Source: Aquimarina sp. Aq78 (GTDB lineage Bacteria > Bacteroidota > Bacteroidia > Flavobacteriales > Flavobacteriaceae). From it: 64,000 nucleotides of DNA. The position numbers and the translations under genes are program-made. This document shows, piece after piece, positions 17,243-27,000 of the stretch (positions within the stretch are counted from its first letter, which is position 1; each line of letters starts with the position of its first letter). The notes below the pieces were generated by a model, which searched no databases, was not told the DNA's origin, and saw nothing but the letters and a program-made list of their open reading frames with translations. The stretch is taken from contig NZ_OMKA01000001.1 of NCBI RefSeq assembly GCF_900299525.1, forward strand, positions 372,001 through 436,000, read 5' to 3'.

Positions 17243-17729
17243 TAAATTATAGCTACAAATATGAGCAGGATGTTTCAATATTAGTTTTTTTAGAATTATG
17301 ATGACCCCAGTAACTACGATTATAATGAAATAGAATTATCCTGGGATATTTTACACGAGTTTTAAGAATTGATCATAAAATCAATTCTTAAAATCTGCGG
17401 GTTGATGTGGCTGGGAACATTATAGCTACTAATAATAAACTGGCGTGCGTAAAACGGCTGTTACATAGATGCAGATATAGACCTAAAGGCGCTATATCTG
17501 CATCTATGTAAAATAGAACCGAAAAAGTTCTATTCGCCGTTTTACTCATATAGTATATTTGTACTATAATGTACTTGCGTTATGTCACTTTGCTTTGGGA
17601 AAAGCAAAGTTTATTACTTCTACAGTTTATTTTAAAAGTTTTCTAACGAAAAGTTTCTTTAAAAATGTAATGGAATACTCTTTTTGCTGAAAGGGTAGAG
17701 GCGTGGAGGCAAAATGTGTATGGAATGGG
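17240..17729. repeat. Dispersed composite repeat, copy F
   Basis: It starts AAATTATAGCTACAAATATG and carries ATGATGACCCCAGTAACTAC and ATCCTGGGATATTTTACACG, interrupted by a hairpin at 17360-17393 (14-bp arms TTTTAAGAATTGAT) whose right flank is an inverted version of the attC-like left flank. A second TTATAGCTAC leads into a large hairpin (17449-17545), then TATTTGTACTATAATGTACT, the GCAAAGTT hairpin, TTTTCTAACGAAAAGTTTC and the GTATGGAATGG end. The remaining gap to 17867 holds no clear gene. Confidence 0.85.
17449..17545. repeat. Large hairpin of copy F
   Basis: Outer arms GTAAAACGGC and its partner CGCCGTTTTAC enclose a perfect 20-bp inner stem (TTACATAGATGCAGATATAG against its complement, 11-base loop). 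The right side also carries a small separate hairpin TAGAAC-CGAAAAA-GTTCTA. A degenerate relative lies at 19838-19939. The arms differ in sequence from those of copies E and H, although the flanking modules are the same. Confidence 0.8.
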
Positions 17730-17867
17730 ATTATATATCTAAATGTTATCAATTGTAATCCGAAGATTCGTGAGCTTTGTTGCTCTGATGCTATCACAAA
17801 TATTTGAGACTTGTAAGTATCAAAATTTAACTTTGGCAACCTATAAGGATCAATTTTTTCATAGAAA

Positions 17868-17911
17868 AAACTAAACCACTATAGACTTTTGAGTCCGTAG
17901 TGGTTTAGTTT
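17868..17911 (-). terminator. Intrinsic terminator of the 17950-19296 gene
   Basis: AAACTAAACCACTA pairs with TAGTGGTTTAGTTT, with an inner GACT-TTTG-AGTC stem. On the minus strand the hairpin is followed by a run of T. It lies 39 bases beyond the stop of the secreted-protein gene. Confidence 0.8.
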
Positions 17912-17949
17912 CATAATTAAATTTATTTTTTGAGTTATTGAAATTTGTT

Positions 17950-19296
17950 TTAATTTATTTTTTTGCAAGTTAATGGGGCAGTAGCTCCAACAGTATGTTG
18001 TCTAATAGAAGAATTATAACGACCTCCTCCTTGGTATTTTCTTATAAAACCAAAGTTTCTATAACCGCAGCCTTCATCGCTCTTGTATAAAACATCACCT
18101 TCAATATATTTACCTTCAATGTTTCCGTATTTATCTTTTAATATTGTCCAATCTAAAGTGATTATTGCACGTCTAAAATCAACATCGGACCAATTGTTCT
18201 TTGACCCCCATAGTTTAACTTGCATTAACATTTCATTTTCAATATTTGTATCTTTACGTACAGCAGAAGGCAATTTCTTTTCTTCTAAAACTTTATTTGC
18301 TTTGGCTTTAGACAGCGCCAATAAACTTTCAGTTCCAGATGTAGCGTCATAATTAAAATACCCTGAAATAATTTCTTGATTTTGTTTCATTTCACCATCT
18401 GTTAATGAAACTCTAATACGATGTTTTTTACTTTGTAAACGTTCGCCCATTCGTTTAAGTAAAAAATCACTTACACCTTTATCTTTAACCGTAGATTCTA
18501 AGGAGGCTGGAATTAATTGAAATACGACATAGTTTTTTTCTAAATCATCTTTATATATTGTTTTTACAGTACATTGGTTTACTATCTCATTTTCTTTTGG
18601 CAACCTGTCTTTATCATTTTTATCAACACCAACAGTAATCCAATAATGTGTTTTTCCGTAGGCATCGTAAAAAGAATTTGTTAGTCTTTTAAAGTAGGAG
18701 AAGAAATTTGGGCTATAGCTTATTTGCCAAGCACTTTCAATTCTAATGAATACTTTAAAAGAGTTTTTAATTAACCCCTTATCTTCTTTTCCAATGACAG
18801 GTTCTTCAGAAAAAAATACTATTTTCCCTACATTATTTTTATGAAATTCTGAAGTTGGGTGTCTTAAAAAATATTCTTTAGGTTTAGATTTTTGTTTGGT
18901 ATTATTTAATTGAGAAAAGACATTGCTTTTTATCCCTAATTTTTTCTTTGCTTCTTGTAACTCTTTTTTTGAAGTAGCAAGAGCAACAGTATAATTAATT
19001 AAGTTATTTTTATCAAGCTCTAAAAGCGTTAAGACGTCTTTTTTACTTGTTAGAATAAACCCTCCTTTTGTTGATTCATAGCTCCCTTTATTTTTAGCCA
19101 ATGGATTAAAAATATAGTTATAGTTACCTCTGTTTGTTTGAAAGTCTGCTTTAATAGTATTATCATCTCTAAGAACGAGGTTGATAGCGCTAATAGCTTG
19201 ACTTGAAGTGTAATATTTTCCTGTTTGAAAACTTTGAGCAACTAACTGTTGTGTAAATACAAGTAGTAGTAGTAGTGTATAAATAGTATTTTTCAT
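17950..19296 (-). CDS. Secreted protein of unknown function
   Basis: A 448-residue protein with a signal peptide (LLLLLVFTQQLVAQ, cleavage near residue 20). No family is recognised. The mature protein starts with a short beta-rich segment (QTGKYYTSSQAISAINLVLR), continues with a lysine-rich stretch to about residue 140, then alternating strand and helix to the end. A C-terminal cluster of cysteines and glycines is present (DEGCGYRNFGFIRKYQGGGR). No sorting domain or membrane helix is visible, so it is probably periplasmic or secreted. It stands alone between repeat copies F and G, reads opposite to its flanking cargo genes and has its own terminator. Confidence 0.7.
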   Translation of the reverse strand: MKNTIYTLLLLLVFTQQLVAQSFQTGKYYTSSQAISAINLVLRDDNTIKADFQTNRGNYNYIFNPLAKNKGSYESTKGGFILTSKKDVLTLLELDKNNLINYTVALATSKKELQEAKKKLGIKSNVFSQLNNTKQKSKPKEYFLRHPTSEFHKNNVGKIVFFSEEPVIGKEDKGLIKNSFKVFIRIESAWQISYSPNFFSYFKRLTNSFYDAYGKTHYWITVGVDKNDKDRLPKENEIVNQCTVKTIYKDDLEKNYVVFQLIPASLESTVKDKGVSDFLLKRMGERLQSKKHRIRVSLTDGEMKQNQEIISGYFNYDATSGTESLLALSKAKANKVLEEKKLPSAVRKDTNIENEMLMQVKLWGSKNNWSDVDFRRAIITLDWTILKDKYGNIEGKYIEGDVLYKSDEGCGYRNFGFIRKYQGGGRYNSSIRQHTVGATAPLTCKKIN

Positions 19297-19361
19297 TTTC
19301 TTAATTCTATGTTTTTTTGTCGTTTATGAAGGTGTAAAAATATTTTAAGTAAATAGTTTAG

Positions 19362-19417
19362 AATTCACCCAATAAGGGTGAATTTTAAAAAATGCTCATT
19401 TAATTAAAAATGAGCAT
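19362..19417. other. Two adjacent hairpins upstream of the 17950-19296 gene
   Basis: AATTCACCC-AATAA-GGGTGAATT (19362-19384) is followed by ATGCTCATTT-AATTAA-AAATGAGCAT (19392-19417). Both are perfect. They sit about 65-120 bases upstream of the minus-strand start, so they may be terminators of a lost plus-strand gene or control elements. The rest of 19418-19645 shows no gene; a fragment near 19490-19565 resembles the AAATGTTCTT and TAGGAG parts of the dispersed repeat. Confidence 0.45.
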
Positions 19418-19645
19418 ACATAAACGTAAGTTTAGAGAGTTACAACTTTATAAAATGGGGGCTTGTTTAAGAATCCCCCTTGATTTTTTTCCCTAAATGT
19501 TCTTATTCTAAATTAATAGAACGCTTTTTTATTCGACGCGTAGGAGTGAAGCAGGAAAGTGTAAGAGACAAAATAAATTACTATGGTTTAAAAATATTTG
19601 TACCCTATACTCAAGTGTACAAAAAGTAAAGTTCTGTTTTTATGG

Positions 19646-20120
19646 TGTCATTATAGCTACAGTTGGATAACGCATTTGCGCAAATTACTTTTTACATAAT
19701 TACTAGCGTTATACAGCTAAAGCTCTAGAACTGTAATTTAATGACCCAAGTAGCTAAGATCACTATGAAATGGAATTATCTTGGGATATTTTACATAGTA
19801 TTACATTATAGCTACGAATATTAATGAAACCTAGGTCGTAAAACGGCTGTTACATAAATGCTAACGATATAGACCTAAAGGCACTATATCTGCATCTATG
19901 TAAAATTAGCACAGTAAAAAGTTCTATTCGCCGTTTTACTTATATATTATATTTGTACTATAATGTACCGCGTTATGTCACTTTGCTTGGGTAAAGCAAA
20001 GTTTTTATAGTTCTACAGTTTATTTAAAAGTTTTCTAACGAAAAGTTCCTTTAAAAAGGTAATGGAACACTTATTATACGAGCCGACGGAAGGAGGAGAG
20101 TGTAATGTGTGTGGAATGGG
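19646..20120. repeat. Dispersed composite repeat, copy G
   Basis: It shows TTATAGCTAC twice (19651, 19806), the TGACCCAAGTAGCTAAGATC and TATCTTGGGATATTTTACAT module between them, and a large imperfect hairpin at 19838-19939 with GTAAAACGGC outer arms. Then follow TATTTGTACTATAATGTACC, the ACTTTGC-TTGGGTAAA-GCAAAGT hairpin, TTTTCTAACGAAAAGTTCCT and the GTGTGTGGAATGG end. An extra CAAATTACTTTTTACATAAT segment near 19689 looks like half of the hairpin seen in copy E. The stretch 20121-20307 is the AT-rich leader of the next gene. Confidence 0.85.
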
Positions 20121-20307
20121 TATATTTCTCTATTATTTTATTATGAAATGTTAATATGATTGTTAAAAATTCATAGAAATGACTGTTTTTGCTACTGAAT
20201 CAAGTGTTAACTTTATAACTCGTCATAATTACCCCTCTCTAATTATTATTTAAAATCTGTCAAATGAATATTTGACAAAAATCTTTTGTTATAGAAATCA
20301 AGAATAT

Positions 20308-22623
20308 ATGACCGAAAATACATTTCCAAAATTTTTATCTAGCAAACCAACTGGAGAAGATAAGTTTGCTGGAGGTTCACATAAAAAAACAGCCAAAATA
20401 ATATCAGAAACGATTAGAAAAGAGTCTTTAGAAAAGAGAGTTATTGGTTTAGAAGGTGAATGGGGCTCAGGAAAGTCTAATGTTATAAAGATTATTCAAG
20501 ATGAATTAGGTAAGGAATACTATACATTTATTTTTGACTCTTGGGGTAATCAAGAAGATTTAACACGTAAATCCTTTTTGGAACAACTAATAAGTCAACT
20601 ATTTAAAAATAATTTTTTAAAAGATAGCAAAAAGTGGTTAAAATTAGAAAATCAATTACTATGGCTCAGAAATACAATAAATATGCATTTTGATTTTGAA
20701 TCACTAGTATTACAATGTCGTGAAGAAAGGGTGTTGATAGATCTTTCTCATCAAATTTCTTTATTTCATGGGCAAATTGGTTCCGGTAAGTCATCTCTAG
20801 TAAGATTGATTGATTATGCTCTGGGAGGTAACCTGGAATACACACCAGCTATTCGTCAAGAGTTGGTTTCTTGCACCTTAAATCTAAGAATTGGTGATAA
20901 TGAAGCAATCTTGGAAAGAAATATAGAATCTGGTACTAACATCAGAGTTACGTGGTCTGATTCCGAGAATAAAGGTGCAACTATTCTTGCACCAATAGTT
21001 AAATCTAATGAAGCTATTTGGAATGAAAATATTTTCAATTTAAGCGACCTATTATTCTATCTTTTAGGTATGGATTACCCTATGGCTCGCAAAAGCAAAT
21101 TACAAGAATCTACAAGTATGGTCAGGGTAAGTTTCCGTGAGTTTATGTGGTATTGTTATCTTGATCAGGATCATTTAGATTCATCTTTTTTTAGATTAGA
21201 AGATACATTTAAAAGAAATAAGTCAAAAGATGTATTGCGTTATGTTGTTGGATATCATTCGGATGAATTAAGCAAACTTGAATCAGAACTTTATAACACA
21301 AAAGATCAAATTAACAATACAGTCAGTAATATTAGTAACTTGAAGAAATTACTTGAAAAATTTGATTTTGATTCTGCTGAAGATATAGAAGCTAAAATCC
21401 TGAGAACAAATGAAAATTTAGTTGAGTGGAAAATAAAAAGAGAAAAATCTGAGAAAAATTATAAAAATGAAACCCATGTTGTAGATAATTTAAGAGAAAA
21501 CGCTAGGAAAAATATTTCCCTATTGGACCAAGGTATTAGTGCATTGAATAATTTAAAAACTAGAGTTTCTGAACAAACTTCTTTAAAAAATGAGTTGTTA
21601 AGTTCTAAATTCAAATTAGCTAGATCTATTTCGATAGCAAGTGTTTTAGATAATGTAAAGTTTGATTTATGTCCCTCCTGTGGTTCAAACATCTCAAAAA
21701 GAAAAGTTGAAATTGATCAGTGTTATCTTTGTCATTCAGATTTGAAAGAAACATCAAATAAAAATTTAACTGTTGATAATCTTAGGCTTGATATAGATTC
21801 TCGAATTGAAGAATTAGAGAATTCGATCCTAATTCATAATAAAGAATTAGAAAGGCAAAAAAAGCTAATTTTTAAGTTAGAAAACTACAAGAATGTTATA
21901 GATAGTAGAATTGATCAGGAGTTAAAAAATTATGACTCACGATTCTTGAGTAACTTTAGAGAAATTGATAGAAAAATAGCCACTTTGGAAGAGCGTCTAA
22001 AGGGATTAAGTAGAATAAAAAAAATACCAGAAGAAATAGATTTATTAGAATCTAATTTAGTAGGGTTTAGGAAGAAGGAAGCGAAAATAAAAGAAAAAAT
22101 AGATAAGGAAAAGCAGAAGTTCAGTAAAGCGAAAAAGATAATTAAAAAACTTGAAAAACAATTTCTAGAAACCTTAATTGATATTGGTTTTCCCGGAGTT
22201 ACAAAAAAGGATAAGGTAGAAATCAATAAAAGTTCGTGGAATGTTTATGTATTACCGGAAGGAAGGGAGAATAGAAAATGGAATTTTGAAAACGCTGGTA
22301 GTGGAGGTAAAAAAACATTGTTCAATGTAGCTTATCTGTTAAGTATTCATATTGTAGCTTCCAATAATAATTTGCCCTTACCTAACTTTGTCATTATTGA
22401 CACTCCAATGAAAAATATTGGTGAAGATGTAAATGAAGATATTTTTGATAAATTTTATAACTTACTTTACAGATTATCTATTGATGAATTAATAAATACA
22501 AAATTCATAATAGTAGATAAAGATTTTATATTACCAAAGTTTGAAGTTGATCTATATGAAAGATTTATGACTCCTGATGATCCAAATCATCCACCACTTA
22601 TACCATATTATAAAGGAGCATAA
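20308..22623 (+). CDS. KAP-NTPase N-terminus fused to an SMC-like zinc-hook ATPase
   Basis: A 771-residue protein made of two unlike parts. Residues 1-113 match the beginning of a KAP-family P-loop NTPase (Walker A GEWGSGKS, residues 50-57), but stop far short of the usual 500 or more residues. From about residue 116 a complete-looking ABC/SMC-type ATPase begins: Walker A GQIGSGKSS (155-163), long charged coiled coils, a pair of CxxC motifs (CPSC and CYLC, about 455-475) like a Rad50 zinc hook, a second coil, then the ENAGSGGKKTLFN signature and Walker B NFVIIDTP near 695. Start at ATG 20308 rather than TTG 20272. Both parents are typical of defence islands. A deletion joining two genes in frame explains it best. 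Confidence 0.75.
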   Translation: MTENTFPKFLSSKPTGEDKFAGGSHKKTAKIISETIRKESLEKRVIGLEGEWGSGKSNVIKIIQDELGKEYYTFIFDSWGNQEDLTRKSFLEQLISQLFKNNFLKDSKKWLKLENQLLWLRNTINMHFDFESLVLQCREERVLIDLSHQISLFHGQIGSGKSSLVRLIDYALGGNLEYTPAIRQELVSCTLNLRIGDNEAILERNIESGTNIRVTWSDSENKGATILAPIVKSNEAIWNENIFNLSDLLFYLLGMDYPMARKSKLQESTSMVRVSFREFMWYCYLDQDHLDSSFFRLEDTFKRNKSKDVLRYVVGYHSDELSKLESELYNTKDQINNTVSNISNLKKLLEKFDFDSAEDIEAKILRTNENLVEWKIKREKSEKNYKNETHVVDNLRENARKNISLLDQGISALNNLKTRVSEQTSLKNELLSSKFKLARSISIASVLDNVKFDLCPSCGSNISKRKVEIDQCYLCHSDLKETSNKNLTVDNLRLDIDSRIEELENSILIHNKELERQKKLIFKLENYKNVIDSRIDQELKNYDSRFLSNFREIDRKIATLEERLKGLSRIKKIPEEIDLLESNLVGFRKKEAKIKEKIDKEKQKFSKAKKIIKKLEKQFLETLIDIGFPGVTKKDKVEINKSSWNVYVLPEGRENRKWNFENAGSGGKKTLFNVAYLLSIHIVASNNNLPLPNFVIIDTPMKNIGEDVNEDIFDKFYNLLYRLSIDELINTKFIIVDKDFILPKFEVDLYERFMTPDDPNHPPLIPYYKGA

Positions 22624-22766
22624 TATAATAGTTCTATTAAATGTTATTTTATAAAACAACTAAAAAGAACGGATAATAGAACAATTTGTAGTAAATAGAG
22701 TACGTTTTTCAGATGGCTGGTTAAAACGCGCAGTGATTGGAACGAGGTTTTAGTTAAAATTGTAAA

Positions 22767-23399
22767 TTAAGGTAAAGAACTAATATTGTAGAAAAAAGCA
22801 CACATGGTTCGTTCGAATTTTAAGTTTGCTTTATATGGAACCCTCAGTAAACAATCATTCATAAGTAATGTAGCAGCACTTTTGCATATCTTCTGAGTCC
22901 CAAATTCAACAACTCCATGGGGGTTTTCAATATCGATATACTCTGGATCTTTTGGAGTATTTTCACCTCCAGGATAAACCTTAAAAAGCCTTAAAACACC
23001 ATCCATTTCCCATAAACCATCAGAATTATGTTTGTTTTTTTCGGTTACGGATACACCTATTTTAGCAAGGTTTAGAGAATTTTCGTTAAACATTTTATCT
23101 GGAAAAGCGAAGTTTTCAGTTTCGTGAAGAGCCATATATAAATTTCCGTCTATTATTAGTTTTTTTATATTTCTCCACCATAGTATGTCACCCAATTCGA
23201 AATTGTCTTTGTAGTGCGTACTATACTGACATAAAAGGTTAACTACATAATCCTTACCACTTCTGTACAACTTTTTAAACTCTTCACAATCTTGAAATTG
23301 TATAAACTTCTGTTGATCTGATAATGATTGATATTCGTTGTAAGCTATTTCTATTAGCATAGGAGCTCCTAGAGTTCTATCTAAACCTTTAAAATACAT
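22767..23399 (-). CDS. Unknown soluble protein
   Basis: A 210-residue protein with no signal peptide and no membrane helix. I do not recognise a family. It is rich in aromatic residues and has an acidic middle with HETENFAFPDKMFNENSLNL and a later segment DIENPHGVVEFGTQKICKSA; it contains seven cysteines. No catalytic motif is evident. It lies on the opposite strand between the KAP/SMC fusion and the three-gene nuclease island, inside a region with regulator remnants, so it may be island cargo. The end-to-end gap to the fusion gene (22624-22766) shows no clear feature. Confidence 0.6.
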   Translation of the reverse strand: MYFKGLDRTLGAPMLIEIAYNEYQSLSDQQKFIQFQDCEEFKKLYRSGKDYVVNLLCQYSTHYKDNFELGDILWWRNIKKLIIDGNLYMALHETENFAFPDKMFNENSLNLAKIGVSVTEKNKHNSDGLWEMDGVLRLFKVYPGGENTPKDPEYIDIENPHGVVEFGTQKICKSAATLLMNDCLLRVPYKANLKFERTMCAFFYNISSLP

Positions 23400-23617
23400 A
23401 TTGCTATTTTATTTGTTAAACCTATCAATAATTAATATAAGCAATAATTTTTTCACTGAAATTTCTGATCTAAACTTCTAACCTAATAAATAAAACAAAA
23501 TTATATTAAAACGTACATTTTACAGAACGCTTATGTTTTGTATTTAAGTATAGGCTTGTATAGAAAGGGATCCTCATTTTTATATTAATCATTTCCGCTA
23601 ACCATCTCTATGACAAT

Positions 23618-23701
23618 ATGAATATTCTTATAGATCAAGCATTCAAAAGGGCAGAGGTGAGCAAAGCAACTTTTTATAGGGTAGAGAAGGGGTTGGTATA
23701 A
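23618..23701 (+). pseudogene. Possible remnant of an XRE-type helix-turn-helix protein
   Basis: A 27-codon frame whose translation contains FKRAEVSKATFYRVEKGLV. The xxVSKATFYRxEKG pattern is that of the recognition helix of Cro/C1-type repressors. No larger frame is attached on either side. It may be a decayed regulator or chance. Confidence 0.25.
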
Positions 23702-23756
23702 AATATACCAGCTAATACATTTTTATATAGACCGTCAAAAAATGATAATTAAATTA

Positions 23757-23885
23757 TCAAAACAACTGATATTTGTTGCAATACTCAATAATCTCAGCGA
23801 TAGATTTTATATCTAGTTTGTAATATTTTTTTCTATATATACTTCGGTGTAAATTACTCTTTGGCGTTTGTTATATTCAATTTAG
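23757..23885 (-). pseudogene. Remnant of a LuxR-type response regulator (C-terminal end)
   Basis: On the minus strand the 32 codons before the TGA at 23759-23757 contain NLHRSIYRKKYYKLDIKSIA followed by EIIEYCNKYQLF. This is the end of a LuxR/GerE helix-turn-helix, whose usual form is vkvHRsnIykKL-vks-aElv-ya. A one-base shift upstream (ITNAKE in the neighbouring frame) extends the match to about 23885. The rest of the gene is missing. With the fragment at 23618 it marks 23400-24004 as decayed sequence, with the promoter of the next operon in its last 100 bases. Confidence 0.6.
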
Positions 23886-24004
23886 TAAATATCATAAATA
23901 ATAACGATTAATCACTGTTAATAATTGGTGATAATTCCCCGAAAACTCAATTCCATAAGCCTTTCTAATTAAGTATATTTAGTTTCGAATATATACACAA
24001 AATT

Positions 24005-27000
24005 ATGAGTAAAAGAAGTGCTGAAAACACAATAGCTGGTTACTATTATCAATTTGATAAAACTATCTTAGAAATATTAAATCAAGAAACTCCAACTGCA
24101 GTAGTTAGAATTGAAGGAATAGAAGACATTGATATTGAAAATATTGAAGGAAATACAACATATATTCAATGTAAGTATCATTCAAAAACAAGGTATGTTC
24201 CTTCTCAGATAAAAGAACCTATACAACTACTTTTGAGAGAGTATAAAAAAGCAATTGATGCTGGAAAAACAGATTTAAAGTTTGTTCTTTATGCACATTT
24301 CAAAGAAAATCAGGAAGCATTAGCTAAAAAATTAGAAGGAAGTAAATTAAAAATTTCAGAATTAAATTTTTTGAAGACTGATATTTTAAGTGGAAAAAAA
24401 GAAGGTAAAGAATACTTTGTTTATGATGAATTAGGGCTTAATAATGAAGCATTAACTAATTTTATTCAATCCTTGGAAATTGATATTAATGCTGGAGATA
24501 TTGATCAACAAGGAAAAGAAGTTATAAACCAAATAAAAACTAACTTTAATAATTGTAATAATAGAGAAGCTGAATATTATTACAACAACGCTTTAAAAAT
24601 AATTTTCAAATTAGCTACTAAAGATTCTTTAGATGACAGACAGATATCTAAGGAAAATTTTATAAGAGCAATTGACAATAAAAAATTCCTTTTTAATAAA
24701 TGGTATGCACATCTAAAAGGAAAAAAACAATACCTAGAATATGTAAAATGGAAATTAAAAAAAGAAAGGGCATTATCATCAAACAAGTATAAATTTTTAT
24801 TTGTCGGTAGTGAGTTTTTGTCTAATGAAGAAGGCGTTAGTTTTGAAGTTTTAACCCAAAATATTATCGATGAATATTTTCAAGTAGGTAAGTCTTATTC
24901 CACCAAAAGTAAGGTTTGGACTATTGTTTTAGATTGTGATGATGATGAGTTTTCTAAATACAAATCAAGGTTATACGAAAAAGGAATTGTTCCTTGGGGA
25001 AAAAGTCATTCAGCTGGATTTGATATTAGATTGTTTAATCAAGACCCAGTTATAAATACTAATAAGAATGATACTATTTCTAAAACTTCATTTGCCGTTA
25101 AACTAATAACTTTTAGTGATTTTGAAGCGAATCAAAACTCCATAAGAAATATTGATTCAGCTTTATTTTTCTCCAGTATTGATTATAAAGAATATTTTGG
25201 TGAAAACATTTCATTTAAGTTATCAGTAATTGAATCAGATAATAATTTAAGAACTTTAAATGATGTCAACCAAATATTTGAAGAAGCTGTATCTGGAAAT
25301 GATTATTTAAGAATAATAGGTATTCAACCTAATACTATTTCGGTTGAAGTGACTAAACCAAATACATTTAAGGAAAAAAATGAAACTTTCTCTCTAGGAA
25401 GTTTTGTTAAAATTACTGATGATAACAATAATGCTATTATCGGGATGCTTCAGAGTTACAAAATAAAAGATATTAATGATGCTGAAAATGAAACTATAGA
25501 AAGGAAAGAACCTTCTTTTATTTTAGATATTCAACCAATGGGATATTTAAAGGATAATGAATTTAAAAGAGGAGGACAAGAAATAACAATACCTCCAAAT
25601 GATGTTTCAATTGCAGATTCAGCTCTTTTGAAAGATATTTTCTCTAGAAATACAACTACATCAAACGAATCAACATTTAGCTTTGGGACTCTTTCTTATG
25701 ATGATGAAGTCGATATAATTTTAGATGGAAATAATTTTTTTAATAAACACATTGCCCTTGTAGGTTCCTCAGGGTCAGGAAAATCTTGTACAGTAGCACA
25801 AATTTTACATTCTGGGATAGAACAGACAAAAGAGCAAAAACAAGCTGATCAAAAAAACAATGCTAGAGTCGTAATCTTCGATTTACACGGAGAGTATAAA
25901 GATGCATTTCCTGAATGCAATTATTTATCCGTTGATAAATTAAAATTACCTTATTGGCTGTTAAATGGAGGTGAATTATCGGATTTGTTTGTTGATAGTG
26001 GTGAGAGTAATCATCATAATCAATATCATCAGTTAAAAAATGCAATAGTACTAAATAAAATCAGACATAATCCAAATAAGAAAATAGATTTTGATACACC
26101 TGCATATTTTAGTTTGAATGAAGTTATAAACTATATTAAGAATATAAATGATTTAACAGTATACAATAAAGATGGTAATACTTATTTTGCCGTACTCCCT
26201 GCTACAGAATTGATAGAATATGATGAAGATAAACTTTGGGAAAGAATAAACTTTGAAAATTCAACGGGTAACTCAAAACACACAGATTTTGAAGTAAAAG
26301 TTTCTAAGTTTGGTGGTTTTAATGGTGAATTTGATAGATTTATTTCAAGATTAGAATCTAGACAATTAGATAATAGATTAGATTTTATTATAAAAAAAGG
26401 AGAAGAAAACACAACTGATGAACTTTCAAAAATTATTAAACAATTTCTTGGTTTTAAAGAAGATAATACCAGTTCAAATGTAACAGTAATTGATTTAAGT
26501 GGAATCTCATTTGATGTATTAAGTGTAGCTGTTTCTCTGATTAGTAGATTGATGTTTAACTTTATGTACTATGCAAAAAAAATTCATCCTACTCAGGATA
26601 TCGAAAATCCATTATTATTAGTTTACGAAGAGGCTCACAATTATGTACCAAAGCTTAGTGATGTAAAATATAGAGGAGTAAAAGAATCTATAGAAAGAAT
26701 AGCAAAAGAAGGTAGAAAATATGGAGTATCTGCAATGATAGTTAGTCAAAGACCATCTGAAATCTCTGAAACAATTTTTTCACAATGTAATTCATTCGTA
26801 GTAATGAGATTAACCAATCCAACAGACCAAAACTATATTAAAAAATTGATGCCAGATTCTGTTAGTTCTATTTCAGAAAATTTATCTGGATTAGAAAGTA
26901 GAGAAGCCCTTGTATTAGGCTCTTCTATTCCTATGCCAACTATAATTAAAGTTAATGAATTAGCAGAATATAAAAAACCTAAATCAACGGATGTTGATTT

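Noticed and set aside
17627..17839. 70-codon minus-strand frame across the end of repeat copy F
   Set aside because: Half of it is repeat sequence and the other copies do not preserve it. The outer half (LPKLNFDTYKSQIFVIA) looks somewhat protein-like and might be another gene tail, but this is too weak to call.
22624..22766. Possible gene remnant between the fusion ATPase and the unknown minus-strand gene
   Set aside because: Short frames such as FSDGWLKRAVIG are suggestive but too short to assign to any family.
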